A stretch of 64,000 nt of DNA from Flavobacterium tagetis. GTDB lineage: Bacteria; Bacteroidota; Bacteroidia; Flavobacteriales; Flavobacteriaceae. Of this stretch, positions 7,543-18,600 are shown in pieces. The stretch lies in NCBI RefSeq assembly GCF_016735615.1, contig NZ_JAERSF010000002.1, positions 434,001-498,000 of the forward strand, written 5' to 3'. The notes below the pieces were generated by a model. The model was not told the origin of the DNA and did not search any database. It saw only the letters and a list, made by a program, of their open reading frames with translations. The translations under genes were made by a program, and so were the position numbers. Each line of letters opens with the position of its first letter. Within the stretch, counting starts at the first letter, position 1.

Positions 7543-9730
7543 ATGTTCAATTTTCCTCATGAATACCAGCTCGATTCCAAAGACTGCGGTCCAGCTTGTA
7601 TTAAAATAATTGCTAAATATTATGGCAGGTTTTACAGCCTGCCTTTTTTTACGCGATTTATGCGGTATTACAAGAGAGGGAGTCAGTTTTTTAGACATTA
7701 GCGATGCCTGCGAAAAAATAAGTTTGCGTACTAAAAGTATTAAAATAGATTTTGAGACTTTTAGGGCTATTCCATTGCCGTGTATTGTGCATTGGCAGGA
7801 TAATCATTTTATAGTAGTTTATAAAATAAATCATAAACAAGTATTTGTTTCAGATCCTGCAAAAGGATTATTAAAATACGGTCATGAAAATTTTAAAAAT
7901 AGCTGGCTGAAAGAATCTAAAACAGGAGCTGTTTTAGCTATCGAACCGATGGCAGATTTTAAACAGCGCTCTATAAATGATAAAATAGAAAGACGCAAAA
8001 CGTTTGAAAATTTCTTAGGTTATTTTACACCCTATAAAAAGAGTTTTATAAACTTATTTGTCGTGATGCTAATAGTAACAGTTTTACAGGCATTTTTGCC
8101 TTTTATCTCCAAAGCTGTTATTGATGTTGGAATCCAAACAAACGATTTAGATTTTATTGATCTTGTTTTAATTGCTAATATAACCATTATAGTCAGCATT
8201 TTATTGAGTAATATGGTTCGGGATTGGATTCTACTTCATCTAACATCTAGAATTAATATCTCATTAATTTCAGATTATCTGATCAAATTAATGAAACTGC
8301 CCATTACTTTTTTCGAAAATAAATTAATTGGAGACATTTTACAGCGAGCACAGGATCATGAACGTATTCGGGATTTTGTAATGAATAATTCTCTGAATTT
8401 TATTTTTTCGATTTTAACATTTTTCATTTTTGGAATAATTTTGATGATATACAGCCCCGTTTTATGTTTGATTTATGTTATAGGGAGCATATTATTCATT
8501 GGCTGGGTTTTATTTTTTCTTCAGTTTCGAAAGAAACTAGATTGGGAGTATTTTGACTTACATACTAAAAACCAAAGTTATTGGGTAGAAACCATTGGAA
8601 GTATTCAAGATATCAAAATCAATAATTATGAGAAGCACAAAAGATGGAAATGGGAAGCTTTGCAGGTTCAATTATTCAAGATTGATCAAAAAATACTAAG
8701 AATTAATAATGCTTTAAATCTAGGAGCACAGTTTATTAATCAGTTAACTAATTTGATTATTACTTTTTATTGTGCGAAGTCAGTAATAAAAGGAGATATT
8801 ACATTTGGTGTAATGATTTCTACTCAATTTATAATAGGAATGTTAAATGGTCCTATTATGCAGTTTATATCTTTTATTCAATCAGGGCAATATGCTAAAA
8901 TTAGTTTTTTAAGATTGAATGAAATACATGAGTTGGAAAATGAGGAAGAAAATGATATTACCAATAATATAAAGCTTCCAGAAGACAAAAGTTTATTGTT
9001 GCGAAATGTGAGTTTTCAATATAGTAGAAACAGTGATTATATTTTGAAAAATATCTCACTAACGATTCCTGAGGGAAAGGTCACCGCAATTGTTGGTGAT
9101 AGCGGAAGCGGAAAAACTACTTTGCTGAAATTAATATTGAGATTGTATAAGCCTACTCATGGCGAATTGTCAATGGGAAATTTAAATATTCAGAATATTA
9201 ATTTAAAACAATGGCGAGAAAGCTGTGGGGCTGTAATGCAAGACGGCAAAATATTTAGTGATACCATACAGAATAATATAGTTTTAGACGATGAAAATAT
9301 AGATTATGAAAGGTTGAAAAAAGCAGTGACAGCTGCAAACATAGCATCTGAAATTGAATCAATGCCAAAAGGGTATCAAACGATGATGGGAGAAAACGGA
9401 AGAGGTTTAAGTGGAGGCCAAAAACAGCGTGTTCTTATTGCAAGAGCCTTATATAAAGATCCTGATTATCTGTTCTTTGATGAAGCGACAAATTCATTAG
9501 ATGTAATAAATGAACAGAAAATTGTAGTGGCATTAGAAGAAATATTTAAGAATAAGACTGTAATTGTTGTAGCGCATAGATTAAGTACAATTCGTAAAGC
9601 AGATCAGATTATAGTGTTAAAAAACGGTTACATTACCGAAATTGGAAATCATGATATGCTGATGACCCGCGAAAATGGGCATTATTATCAATTAGTTAAA
9701 ACTCAAATAGGAGATACGGTAAATGGCTAG
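7543..9730 (+). CDS. C39-peptidase ABC exporter, frameshifted in the peptidase domain
   Basis: Peptidase-containing ATP-binding transporter that should cut a leader at a Gly-type site and export the cargo. The true start is ATG 7543: residues 1-34 carry the C39 Cys motif DSKDCGPAC (C15). After a run of seven T (7644-7650) the matching sequence continues in the +1 frame (LRDLCGITREGVSFL, HWQDNHFIVVYKI with the catalytic His, SDPAKGL with the Asp). Removing one T joins the two parts into about 728 residues. The six-helix membrane domain (about 150-430) is followed by an ABC domain with Walker A GDSGSGKTT, signature LSGGQ, Walker B YLFFDEA and AHRLST. A start inside the second frame would lack the Cys. 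It overlaps the HlyD gene by 8 bp. It may be a real mutation, a phase switch or a sequencing error. Confidence 0.85.
7644..7650 (+). other. T7 homopolymer at the frameshift site of the exporter gene
   Basis: Seven T stand between CC and ACGCG. Six T would keep the C39 domain in one frame (SLPFLRDLCGI), so one base appears to be extra. Homopolymer slippage in replication, transcription or sequencing are all possible causes. Confidence 0.85.
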
Positions 9731-11048
9731 CAAAGGATTTCATAAAACGCTTAATGAAAACAGAACAGAAGAAGTTGCATCAATAATTGAAAGAATGCCA
9801 ACTAAATTCGGGGCAACAATAAGCGGAATTGTCGTTGGTTTGGTTTTACTTTTGCTGTTATTTGGCTGGCTAATAAAATATCCATCCATATTATCAGGTC
9901 AAATTGTGGTAAATACCCAGCAAGCTCCTGTTAAGCTAATCGCTTCAAATTCAGGTAATATTATATTATTAAAGAATAAATCGGGCATAAAAGTAAATAG
10001 AGGAGCATATCTGGCTTATATAAAGAATGAAGCAAGTTTAAAGGATGTGCAATTGTTGGATGATTTGCTTTATAAAACTAATATTCATGAGGTTGTTTAT
10101 AATAAACACCGTCATTTGTTTCCTGAGAATTTATCTTTGGGTGAAATAAATAATAAGTATTTTAATTTTTTAAATTCATTATATCAATATTTAGATTACT
10201 CTGTCCAACAGCCATATGAATTTCAAAAACAGATAAACCAAAAATTATTAGAACTACAGCAAAGCAAATTTTCGCAATTAAAAAATGATTTTAAAAATCA
10301 AGAAATTAAGTATAAAATATCACAAAGTCTTTTTAAAAAAGATTCAATTTTATTTGAAAAAGAAGTGACTTCTAAAGCAGATATTGAGCGATCTATTATA
10401 GCAAAAGCTAATAGTATTTTAGATTATAATGCTATTGATAAAGAAATCAATAATACAAATTATCAAATAAAGGAAACTCAAAACAAAACTCAAGTTATAG
10501 CGATTGAAAAAGCAGTAAAAGAAAGAGAACTTGTTGTTAATCTGTTTAACAGCTACTATGATTTGATAGATGCAGTAAAAAAATGGGAACGTACCTATGT
10601 TTTTGTTTCACCAATTAATGGGAAAGTTGATTTTTTAAATTTTATTAAAAGCAATGACTATATTCAATCGGGGCAGGAATTGTTTAAAATAGTGCCAGAC
10701 AATGCTCAATTGATTGGTCAAGTTAATTTACCTGAAAATGGTGCAGGAAAGGTAAAGGTGGGACAAGGCGTTATTATTAAACTTAACAATTATCCTTATA
10801 ATGAATACGGTTCTATAAAAGGAAAGGTTAAAAGAATATCGCTTGTAACAAATCAGCAGACATTGTCCGACACTCAAAATAAAATTAATTCCTATTTGGT
10901 AGAGGTCAGTTTGCCATTCGGATTAAAAACCAATTATGGTGTAGAATTAAACTTTCATGCTGAGGCAAAAGGAACCGCTGAAGTTATTACCGAAGATCGA
11001 AGATTGATTGAGCGTTTCTTTGATAATTTAAGATATAAGTTAAAATAA
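9723..11048 (+). CDS. HlyD-family membrane fusion protein
   Basis: 441 residues. One N-terminal membrane segment (about 29-51, GATISGIVVGLVLLLLLFGW) is followed by a short lipoyl-like half (SGQIVVNTQQAPVKLIASNSG), a long coiled-coil region (about 150-275) and the second half (FVSPINGKVDFLNFI, GQELFKIVPD, VGQGVIIKLNNYPYNEYG). This is the periplasmic adaptor of type I secretion systems. Its start lies 8 bp inside the ABC gene, which points to translational coupling. No TolC-like outer-membrane gene is in the window, so the channel must be encoded elsewhere. It is intact, unlike its partner. Confidence 0.9.
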   Translation: MASKGFHKTLNENRTEEVASIIERMPTKFGATISGIVVGLVLLLLLFGWLIKYPSILSGQIVVNTQQAPVKLIASNSGNIILLKNKSGIKVNRGAYLAYIKNEASLKDVQLLDDLLYKTNIHEVVYNKHRHLFPENLSLGEINNKYFNFLNSLYQYLDYSVQQPYEFQKQINQKLLELQQSKFSQLKNDFKNQEIKYKISQSLFKKDSILFEKEVTSKADIERSIIAKANSILDYNAIDKEINNTNYQIKETQNKTQVIAIEKAVKERELVVNLFNSYYDLIDAVKKWERTYVFVSPINGKVDFLNFIKSNDYIQSGQELFKIVPDNAQLIGQVNLPENGAGKVKVGQGVIIKLNNYPYNEYGSIKGKVKRISLVTNQQTLSDTQNKINSYLVEVSLPFGLKTNYGVELNFHAEAKGTAEVITEDRRLIERFFDNLRYKLK

Positions 11049-11235
11049 TATTATAGTATTTCAAACAATATTTAAAACCATAAAAATCGGATTTTTAAAT
11101 TGATAAGGTTATTGTTTATTAGTTGCGAATTTGCAGCTAAAAACAGAAAAACCTTTCGTTTTCTTATGGTGGAACTTTAAACCTTTATTTAATTCGAAAG
11201 AACTCTAAAATTTTAAAAATTATCTCATTCTGGAA

Positions 11236-12920
<1,685 letters not shown>

Positions 12921-13000
12921 TAATTATATTCTGAGAAGATGTAACAATTGAGTAAAACTCATTACTAATAACCTTCAACGAATAACTTTTTAAATTAATA

Positions 13001-14917
13001 ATGGAAGAAAAAAAATTAGACTTTAATTCGATCATTGGTTTTGTATTGATCTTCGGAATTTTGATTTGGATTATGTATCAAAATCAGCCTTCTGAAAAAG
13101 AAATTGCTGCTGAAAAAGCCAAGAAAGAATTAGTTGCTAAACAAGAAGCACAAGCAAAAGCAGATAAAGCTAAAACTGCGTCATTACCAGCTGCAGCTGT
13201 AACTCCTGGAGATACGGTTCAATTGGCGCAATTGCAAAAAACTTTAGGAGGATTTGCTTATTCTGCAACACTTCCTTCTGCAAAAGAAGCTTTTACTACA
13301 ATCGAAAATGAAAAATTAAGATTAAAGATTGCTAATAAAGGTGGTTATATTGTTGAAGCTACTTTAAAAGAATTCGAAAGATTAAAAAAAGGTTCTGGAC
13401 AATTAGTTGAGTTAATCAAAAACAACAACTCTAACTTAAATTTACAACTTCTTACTACAGATAATAGAACATTAAACTCTAAAGATTTGTACTTTGAACC
13501 AACATTAGAAAAAATTGGTGCAGACCTGGTTTTGTCTATGCGTTTGAAAGCTGGAGCTAATGAATTTTTAGAATATAAATACATTCTTAAACCAAACGAT
13601 TACTTAGTTGGTTTTGATATTCGTTCTCAAGGATTAAATAGAGTTTTAAATTCTGCAAAACCAATTGATTTGCAATGGGATTTAAAAACATACAGAAATG
13701 AGAAAAGTATTGCGTATGAAAATCGTTATGCACAAATTGATTTCAAATACGAAGAATCAAAATACAACAACGTAAGTTCGAACGGACAAGGGAAAGAAGA
13801 GACGCCTACAAAAGTTAGTTATGTTGCGTTTAAACAGCATTTCTTTACTACGATTTTATCTACAGACAAACCTTTTGAAACTTCAAAATTACAATCTGAC
13901 GATTTAGTTAAAGACGAAAAAATCGATACTGTTTTCACTAAGCAGTTTAGAGCTAATTTGCCTTTAGCGTTTTCAAATGGAGAGATCGATTACAAAATGA
14001 ATTTGTACATGGGTCCTGCAGATTACAAAACGTTAAAAGCTTACGATAAAAACTTCGAAAAGATTATTCCATTAGGATGGGGAATCTTCGGATGGATTAA
14101 TAAATGGATCTTTATTCCTTTGTTTGGATTCTTAAGCTCAACAATTGGATTGTCATTAGGTATTGCGATTATTATTTTTACAATTATCATCAAATTGGCA
14201 ATGTCGCCAATTACCTATAAGTCATTCTTGTCTCAGGCTAAAATGAAAGTTTTAAGACCTGATATTGCTGAGTTGGGAGAAAAATTCAAAAAAGACCCAA
14301 TGAAGAAACAGCAGGAAACAATGAAGTTGTACAACAAAGCAGGTGTAAACCCAATGGCAGGATGTATTCCGGCATTGATTCAGTTGCCATTTATGTATGC
14401 ATCGTTCCAGTTTTTCCCTGCGGCGTTTGAATTAAGACAAAAAAGTTTCCTTTGGGCAGACGATTTATCTTCTTTTGACTCGGTTGTAAAATTACCATTC
14501 ACTATTCCGATGTATGGAGATCATATCAGTTTGTTCCCAATCTTGGCGGCAATTGCAATTTTCTTCTACATGAAAATGACTTCAGGAGACCAACAAATGG
14601 CTGCTCCTCAGCAAGAAGGTATGCCAGATATGGCAAAAATGATGAAAATCATGATTTATGTTTCGCCATTAATGATGTTAATTTTCTTCAACAACTACGG
14701 TTCAGGATTATCTTTATACAACTTCATTTCGAACTTGATTACAATCGGAATTATGTTTGTAATCAAGAATTATATTGTAGACAGTGATAAAATTCACGCT
14801 CAGATTCAAGAGAACAAACAAAGAGAGCCTAAGAAACCAAGTAAGTTCCAACAGCGTCTTCAAGAAGTAATGGAACAGCAGGAAGCAGCAAAAGCTCAGA
14901 ATAAGAAAAAGAAATAA
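13001..14917 (+). CDS. yidC: Membrane protein insertase YidC
   Basis: 638 residues. YidC inserts proteins into the inner membrane alone or with SecYEG. The first helix (about 10-24, IIGFVLIFGILIWIMY) is followed by a long periplasmic domain (about 55-350) and the conserved C-terminal insertase domain with about five helices (LGWGIFGWINKWIFIPLFGF, KLAMSPITYKS, NPMAGCIPALIQLPFMYASF, NNYGSGLSLYNFISN). The last 40 residues are Lys- and Gln-rich, as is usual for ribosome contact. It is followed by a terminator. Confidence 0.97.
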   Translation: MEEKKLDFNSIIGFVLIFGILIWIMYQNQPSEKEIAAEKAKKELVAKQEAQAKADKAKTASLPAAAVTPGDTVQLAQLQKTLGGFAYSATLPSAKEAFTTIENEKLRLKIANKGGYIVEATLKEFERLKKGSGQLVELIKNNNSNLNLQLLTTDNRTLNSKDLYFEPTLEKIGADLVLSMRLKAGANEFLEYKYILKPNDYLVGFDIRSQGLNRVLNSAKPIDLQWDLKTYRNEKSIAYENRYAQIDFKYEESKYNNVSSNGQGKEETPTKVSYVAFKQHFFTTILSTDKPFETSKLQSDDLVKDEKIDTVFTKQFRANLPLAFSNGEIDYKMNLYMGPADYKTLKAYDKNFEKIIPLGWGIFGWINKWIFIPLFGFLSSTIGLSLGIAIIIFTIIIKLAMSPITYKSFLSQAKMKVLRPDIAELGEKFKKDPMKKQQETMKLYNKAGVNPMAGCIPALIQLPFMYASFQFFPAAFELRQKSFLWADDLSSFDSVVKLPFTIPMYGDHISLFPILAAIAIFFYMKMTSGDQQMAAPQQEGMPDMAKMMKIMIYVSPLMMLIFFNNYGSGLSLYNFISNLITIGIMFVIKNYIVDSDKIHAQIQENKQREPKKPSKFQQRLQEVMEQQEAAKAQNKKKK

Positions 14918-14930
14918 TTCTAAATAAAAA

Positions 14931-14955
14931 AATCTCGATTTATCGGGATTTTTTT
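14931..14955 (+). terminator. Rho-independent terminator of yidC
   Basis: Stem AATCTCGAT/ATCGGGATT around a two-base gap, followed by seven T, 14 bp after the yidC stop. Confidence 0.8.
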
Positions 14956-15010
14956 ATACCATTATACTTTATAATTAAGATTTTCGTTAAGCTTAAAAAT
15001 AGAATTTACC

Positions 15011-15736
15011 ATGATCTCAAAAAAAATCATATTTGGATTATTATTCCTAACAGCATTAGTTTCGAATGCGCAAACCGATATTAATAAAGTTGATGCAGCC
15101 GGAAAAAAAGATGGACTTTGGAAAGGCACTTATGCAGAATCTAAGCGTCCTCGTTATGAAGGAACTTTTGATCACGGAAAAGAAACTGGTGTTTTTAAAT
15201 TTTTTGATGATACCAAAAAAGGTGATATTTTGGCTACGAGAGATTTTAGTGCCAATGATGGCAGTTCTTACACTATTTTTTATGATCAGAACAAAAACAA
15301 AGTAAGTGAAGGAAAAGAGATAGGAAAAGCTCGTGAAGGAGAGTGGAAATATTACCATAAAGCTTCTAAAGTTTTGATGACAGTAGAGAATTACAAAAAA
15401 GGAAAATTAGAAGGTTTAAGAACTATTTATTATCCAAATGCACAAGTTGCAGAAGAGATGATGTATAAAAATGGTTTAAAAGAGGGAGCTTATAAAAAAA
15501 TAGGGCAGGACGGAACACTTCTGGAAGAATCCAATTTTAAAAACAACGAATACAACGGAGATGCAGTTTTTTATGACTCAGACAAATCGGTTGCTTCTAA
15601 AGGTAAATTTGTAAATGGTAAAAAAGCGGGAATCTGGCAGTTTTATCAAAAAGGAAAATTGGTGAAAGAAGTGAATATGAGTGATCCTAAAAACACTAAT
15701 AAAGCTTCTGAAAAAGGTCCAGCACCAAAGAAATAA
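15011..15736 (+). CDS. Secreted MORN-like repeat protein (YwqK-type)
   Basis: 241 residues. A signal peptide (ISKKIIFGLLFLTALVSNAQ) is followed by repeats of the form DGLWKGTY…YEGTFDHGKETG, EGEWKYYHK, EGLRTIYYPNAQ, EGAYKKI and AGIWQFYQKGK. These are MORN_2-type units found in proteins often annotated as YwqK-family antitoxins, a name that says little about this exported form. No catalytic motif is seen. A single gene after the yidC terminator. Confidence 0.8.
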   Translation: MISKKIIFGLLFLTALVSNAQTDINKVDAAGKKDGLWKGTYAESKRPRYEGTFDHGKETGVFKFFDDTKKGDILATRDFSANDGSSYTIFYDQNKNKVSEGKEIGKAREGEWKYYHKASKVLMTVENYKKGKLEGLRTIYYPNAQVAEEMMYKNGLKEGAYKKIGQDGTLLEESNFKNNEYNGDAVFYDSDKSVASKGKFVNGKKAGIWQFYQKGKLVKEVNMSDPKNTNKASEKGPAPKK

Positions 15737-15823
15737 GAGTTTAAAAGCTCAGAATTCATTTATTAAGATTATAAAAGATTAATTGTAAAATGTTTACATT
15801 TGATTAATCAATTATGCTAACCG

Positions 15824-16381
15824 ATGGATTTAAAAGAGCTTTTAGGACGATTTTTATTATTGTTTTTCTCGATTTTGGTTTTGTATTTTTTCTCCAACAG
15901 AAAAGATAATGCAACCATAAATCCGTTGATGGTCATTGTCGGGCTTTGCACTTTTTCGCTTTGTTATCTCTTTACAAAAATCGAAATTGGAGTCGGAATT
16001 GGTTTTGGTCTCTTTGCGATTTTTTCGATACTTCGTTTTAGAACACAATCCTTTACCGTAAACGCTATAATCTTTCTTTTTGCAACGATTACATTGTCTA
16101 TTCTAGATATTATGTATCCGTTTGAAAAGATCGAATTATTGCTGTTTTTTCAAATCATAATCATCGGGTTTTATATAGCGGCTTCAATTATCGTTAATAA
16201 AAAAGCTTCCAAGTTTTTAAATTCAGTTGATGTGAAAATTCCGCTTGACGAAAACTTTTCTTTAAACTCAGAAGTAATTAGAAAATCAATTCAAGAGAAA
16301 ATTAAGATTGAAAATTTCGATTTTAGAATCGTCTTAATCAATACGGCTGCCAACGAAATAGATTTATTAGTTTTCTATTAA
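15824..16381 (+). CDS. DUF4956 membrane protein
   Basis: 185 residues with four hydrophobic segments in the first 130 residues and a soluble C-terminal domain. The motif GVGIGFGLFAIFSILRFRTQ is the hallmark of DUF4956. The function is not known; relatives occur beside polyphosphate-related VTC-domain proteins in some genomes. The stop overlaps the convergent gene end by 4 bp. TACATTTG at 15795-15802 may be its -7 element. Confidence 0.85.
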   Translation: MDLKELLGRFLLLFFSILVLYFFSNRKDNATINPLMVIVGLCTFSLCYLFTKIEIGVGIGFGLFAIFSILRFRTQSFTVNAIIFLFATITLSILDIMYPFEKIELLLFFQIIIIGFYIAASIIVNKKASKFLNSVDVKIPLDENFSLNSEVIRKSIQEKIKIENFDFRIVLINTAANEIDLLVFY

Positions 16382-18255
16382 TCGTTGTATGGACGAACTT
16401 GTTTGATGTACAGATCTCTTTTTTCGCCTACAATTTTAAACTCGATATCTACGGGATGAAATTGGTTTTTACGCCAATATCGATACATTTTGGCTTCAAT
16501 TTTTTTACTGACATCATACAGATTACTCATTTCTTTTCGGGTCAATAAAGGCTCATTATTGTTTAAATTTGAATTGGAAGTATAGTCGATATCAAAATCG
16601 GTTTCGTCTTTTCCGTCATTAAAATGATAGGCAACAAATTGCTCGCAGATTTCTCCTTTTTCGGGTTTTACAACCGAGTTTTCTCCCTTTTGAATATTAA
16701 CCGTAATTCCTGGAAAGTTTTCTCTAAATATATTTTTAGTGATAATAACACCATTTGCCAATTCGTCAGGAAAAGAACGATGCACTAAAACACCCATTGC
16801 GATATTCTGTTGGTCAATTCCAAAAAGTTCTCTTTCGTTATACGAAGCTTCATTCCAAACACTTGCCCAAACTTGTTTTATGGCTTTTTCGAAAGTTTTT
16901 ACTGAATCGCCTAAAATGCCTGTTTTAGAATCGTATAATCCAGCGCCATTAAAATCATCCAAATCTTCTGCGTTCGTTGATGAACGAAATCTGAAATTTT
17001 TGAATTTAGCATCTTTAAAGGCAATATTTAATTTCGAAATTAATTCCGGATCAATAGGTTCTTTCTTAATAGCATCTCTAATCTTCTTAAGCTGTATATT
17101 GATCCAAATTGTAGAATCTTTTTGAGGAAAAGCTAAAAGTTCTGCAATTAATGGAGAAATAGCAGGATTCTGAATATGCTTTGTGTAATAGTAAAATGGA
17201 ATAGCATGAGCATTTTCGGGTACTTTAAATGGGACGTCTTTTGAAATAGCAATTAAATACGCCATGTTTTGTGCTTTTGAACCAATATAATTAACTCCCT
17301 TTTTAGGAATTTCAGCCAAGTTTATTAATTCGGTAATGCTATTATCAATAATCAGTTTTTTCTTTTTGCCAGTAGATTTTACTGGAATTTTTTTAGTGGT
17401 TTCTTTGATGAAAAAAGTATCTACTTCAATTTTTAATTCAACTTTTTTAGAAAGCAGTTTTTTAATATTGTTGTCTTTTTCAATATCAGTATAAGCCATA
17501 ATCGGAATCTTTCTATTTTTTCCTAAAAGAACCAAATGGCTTAAAGGCGTTTGGAGTTCATTCACAATAATGCCTCGGACGTTTGGGAGAATTTCTGGCG
17601 TTCCGTCCAGAATAACGATTTCATCAGAATTAGGTTTTATGGTTTCTAGCTCTTTGGTTTTGTATTTCTTCAGAATTCCGATATTACTGCCGCGAACCAC
17701 TTCTTGATATTTGATTTCTCCAAAAATATAATCTGATTTTACACAAGGAATCTTGAATTTCTGTTGTTGAAACCATTCCATCATTTCTGGATTATCCAGA
17801 TAAAACTTTAGTTTTTCACCAATAAAAGTGGAGCTTTTAACCATATTAAAAAAACGCTCAATCAATGGTAAAGGCATATGATCGGAAGCAGCGAGTTCAA
17901 AAATCCATTTATCGGTTCCTTTAATGTGATTTAAATTTCCCAGAAGAAAATCTCTGTTTTTTTCTGTATCGCTATAATTTTCATTGTTGAATATCTCAAG
18001 ATCTTGGCTGTAACCCAAATAATTGACAACGAAATCATAGTGAAGCAAAATAACGCTGCTGTTGAAATAATACATTTTCTGTTTTCGAAGATCATAAATC
18101 ACTTTTACAGACTCAATATTCGAAAATTTATCAGACAAAGGTTTTCCTCTAAACGCCTTATACGCCTCATAATTTGACAAAGAAGCGCTAAATCGCTGTG
18201 CGCTTAATGAAGTTAAAACGAAAAGGAAAAATAAGCTGTAAATGAATTTTTTCAT
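16378..18255 (-). CDS. Secreted PEP/pyruvate-binding-domain protein
   Basis: About 625 residues starting at ATG 18255 (a TTG three codons upstream is less likely because the signal peptide MKKFIYSLFFLFVLTSLSAQ starts at this ATG). The C-terminal half resembles the nucleotide-binding half of PEP synthase/PPDK (FRFRSSTNAEDLDDFNGAGL, VWASVWNEASYNERELFGI, MGVLVHRSFPDELANGV, DIEFKIVG). The PEP-binding half with its His domain is absent, so it is not a complete PEP synthase. An exported ATP-grasp-like protein is unusual; its substrate is unknown. Confidence 0.8.
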   Translation of the reverse strand: MKKFIYSLFFLFVLTSLSAQRFSASLSNYEAYKAFRGKPLSDKFSNIESVKVIYDLRKQKMYYFNSSVILLHYDFVVNYLGYSQDLEIFNNENYSDTEKNRDFLLGNLNHIKGTDKWIFELAASDHMPLPLIERFFNMVKSSTFIGEKLKFYLDNPEMMEWFQQQKFKIPCVKSDYIFGEIKYQEVVRGSNIGILKKYKTKELETIKPNSDEIVILDGTPEILPNVRGIIVNELQTPLSHLVLLGKNRKIPIMAYTDIEKDNNIKKLLSKKVELKIEVDTFFIKETTKKIPVKSTGKKKKLIIDNSITELINLAEIPKKGVNYIGSKAQNMAYLIAISKDVPFKVPENAHAIPFYYYTKHIQNPAISPLIAELLAFPQKDSTIWINIQLKKIRDAIKKEPIDPELISKLNIAFKDAKFKNFRFRSSTNAEDLDDFNGAGLYDSKTGILGDSVKTFEKAIKQVWASVWNEASYNERELFGIDQQNIAMGVLVHRSFPDELANGVIITKNIFRENFPGITVNIQKGENSVVKPEKGEICEQFVAYHFNDGKDETDFDIDYTSNSNLNNNEPLLTRKEMSNLYDVSKKIEAKMYRYWRKNQFHPVDIEFKIVGEKRDLYIKQVRPYND

Positions 18256-18354
18256 ACAATACAAATAGATGATTAAATGTAATTAAAAAAAGAACTCATT
18301 GGGTGAAATTGTTTTTGTGAATTTTACCTCGTCCAATTAAATTTAAATCTTTAC

Positions 18355-18446
18355 AAATCTGCTTTGATCTGTATAAATCTGCGTGAAAATATCGATCGGA
18401 AAAAAGTATTTCACGCAGATTTTAAAAGATTTTAGCAGATCAAATT
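18355..18446. repeat. Long imperfect palindrome in the 345-bp gap before mnmA
   Basis: Perfect 13-bp arms AATCTGCGTGAAA (18376-18388) and TTTCACGCAGATT (18409-18421) extend outward with further matches (TCTGC…/…GCAGA) over about 90 bp. It looks like a mobile intergenic palindrome of Flavobacterium type. Apart from this and the mnmA promoter, nothing was seen in 18256-18600. Confidence 0.65.
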
Positions 18447-18565
18447 TGATTTTTATTCTATTAATTATTCTATTACGTCCAACGGGTAAAAACAGAATAA
18501 GTTTTATCTACCGCAGGATTGCTTAAAGTAATGAAAACCATGCTGAAATTTTCTATTATTTGACG

Positions 18566-18573
18566 TATCTTTG
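18566..18573 (+). promoter_or_regulatory. TAnnTTTG -7 element of mnmA
   Basis: TATCTTTG stands 27 bases before the mnmA start codon. A clear TTTG at -33 is not visible. Confidence 0.45.
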
Positions 18574-18600
18574 CAACCTTAAAAAAATAAACATTTCAAA

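Noticed and set aside
7610..7650. Alternative start for the exporter in the second frame (TTG 7610)
   Set aside because: It would drop the catalytic Cys and put unrelated residues before LRDLCGI, while the upstream frame encodes a good C39 N-terminus; a frameshift explains the data better.
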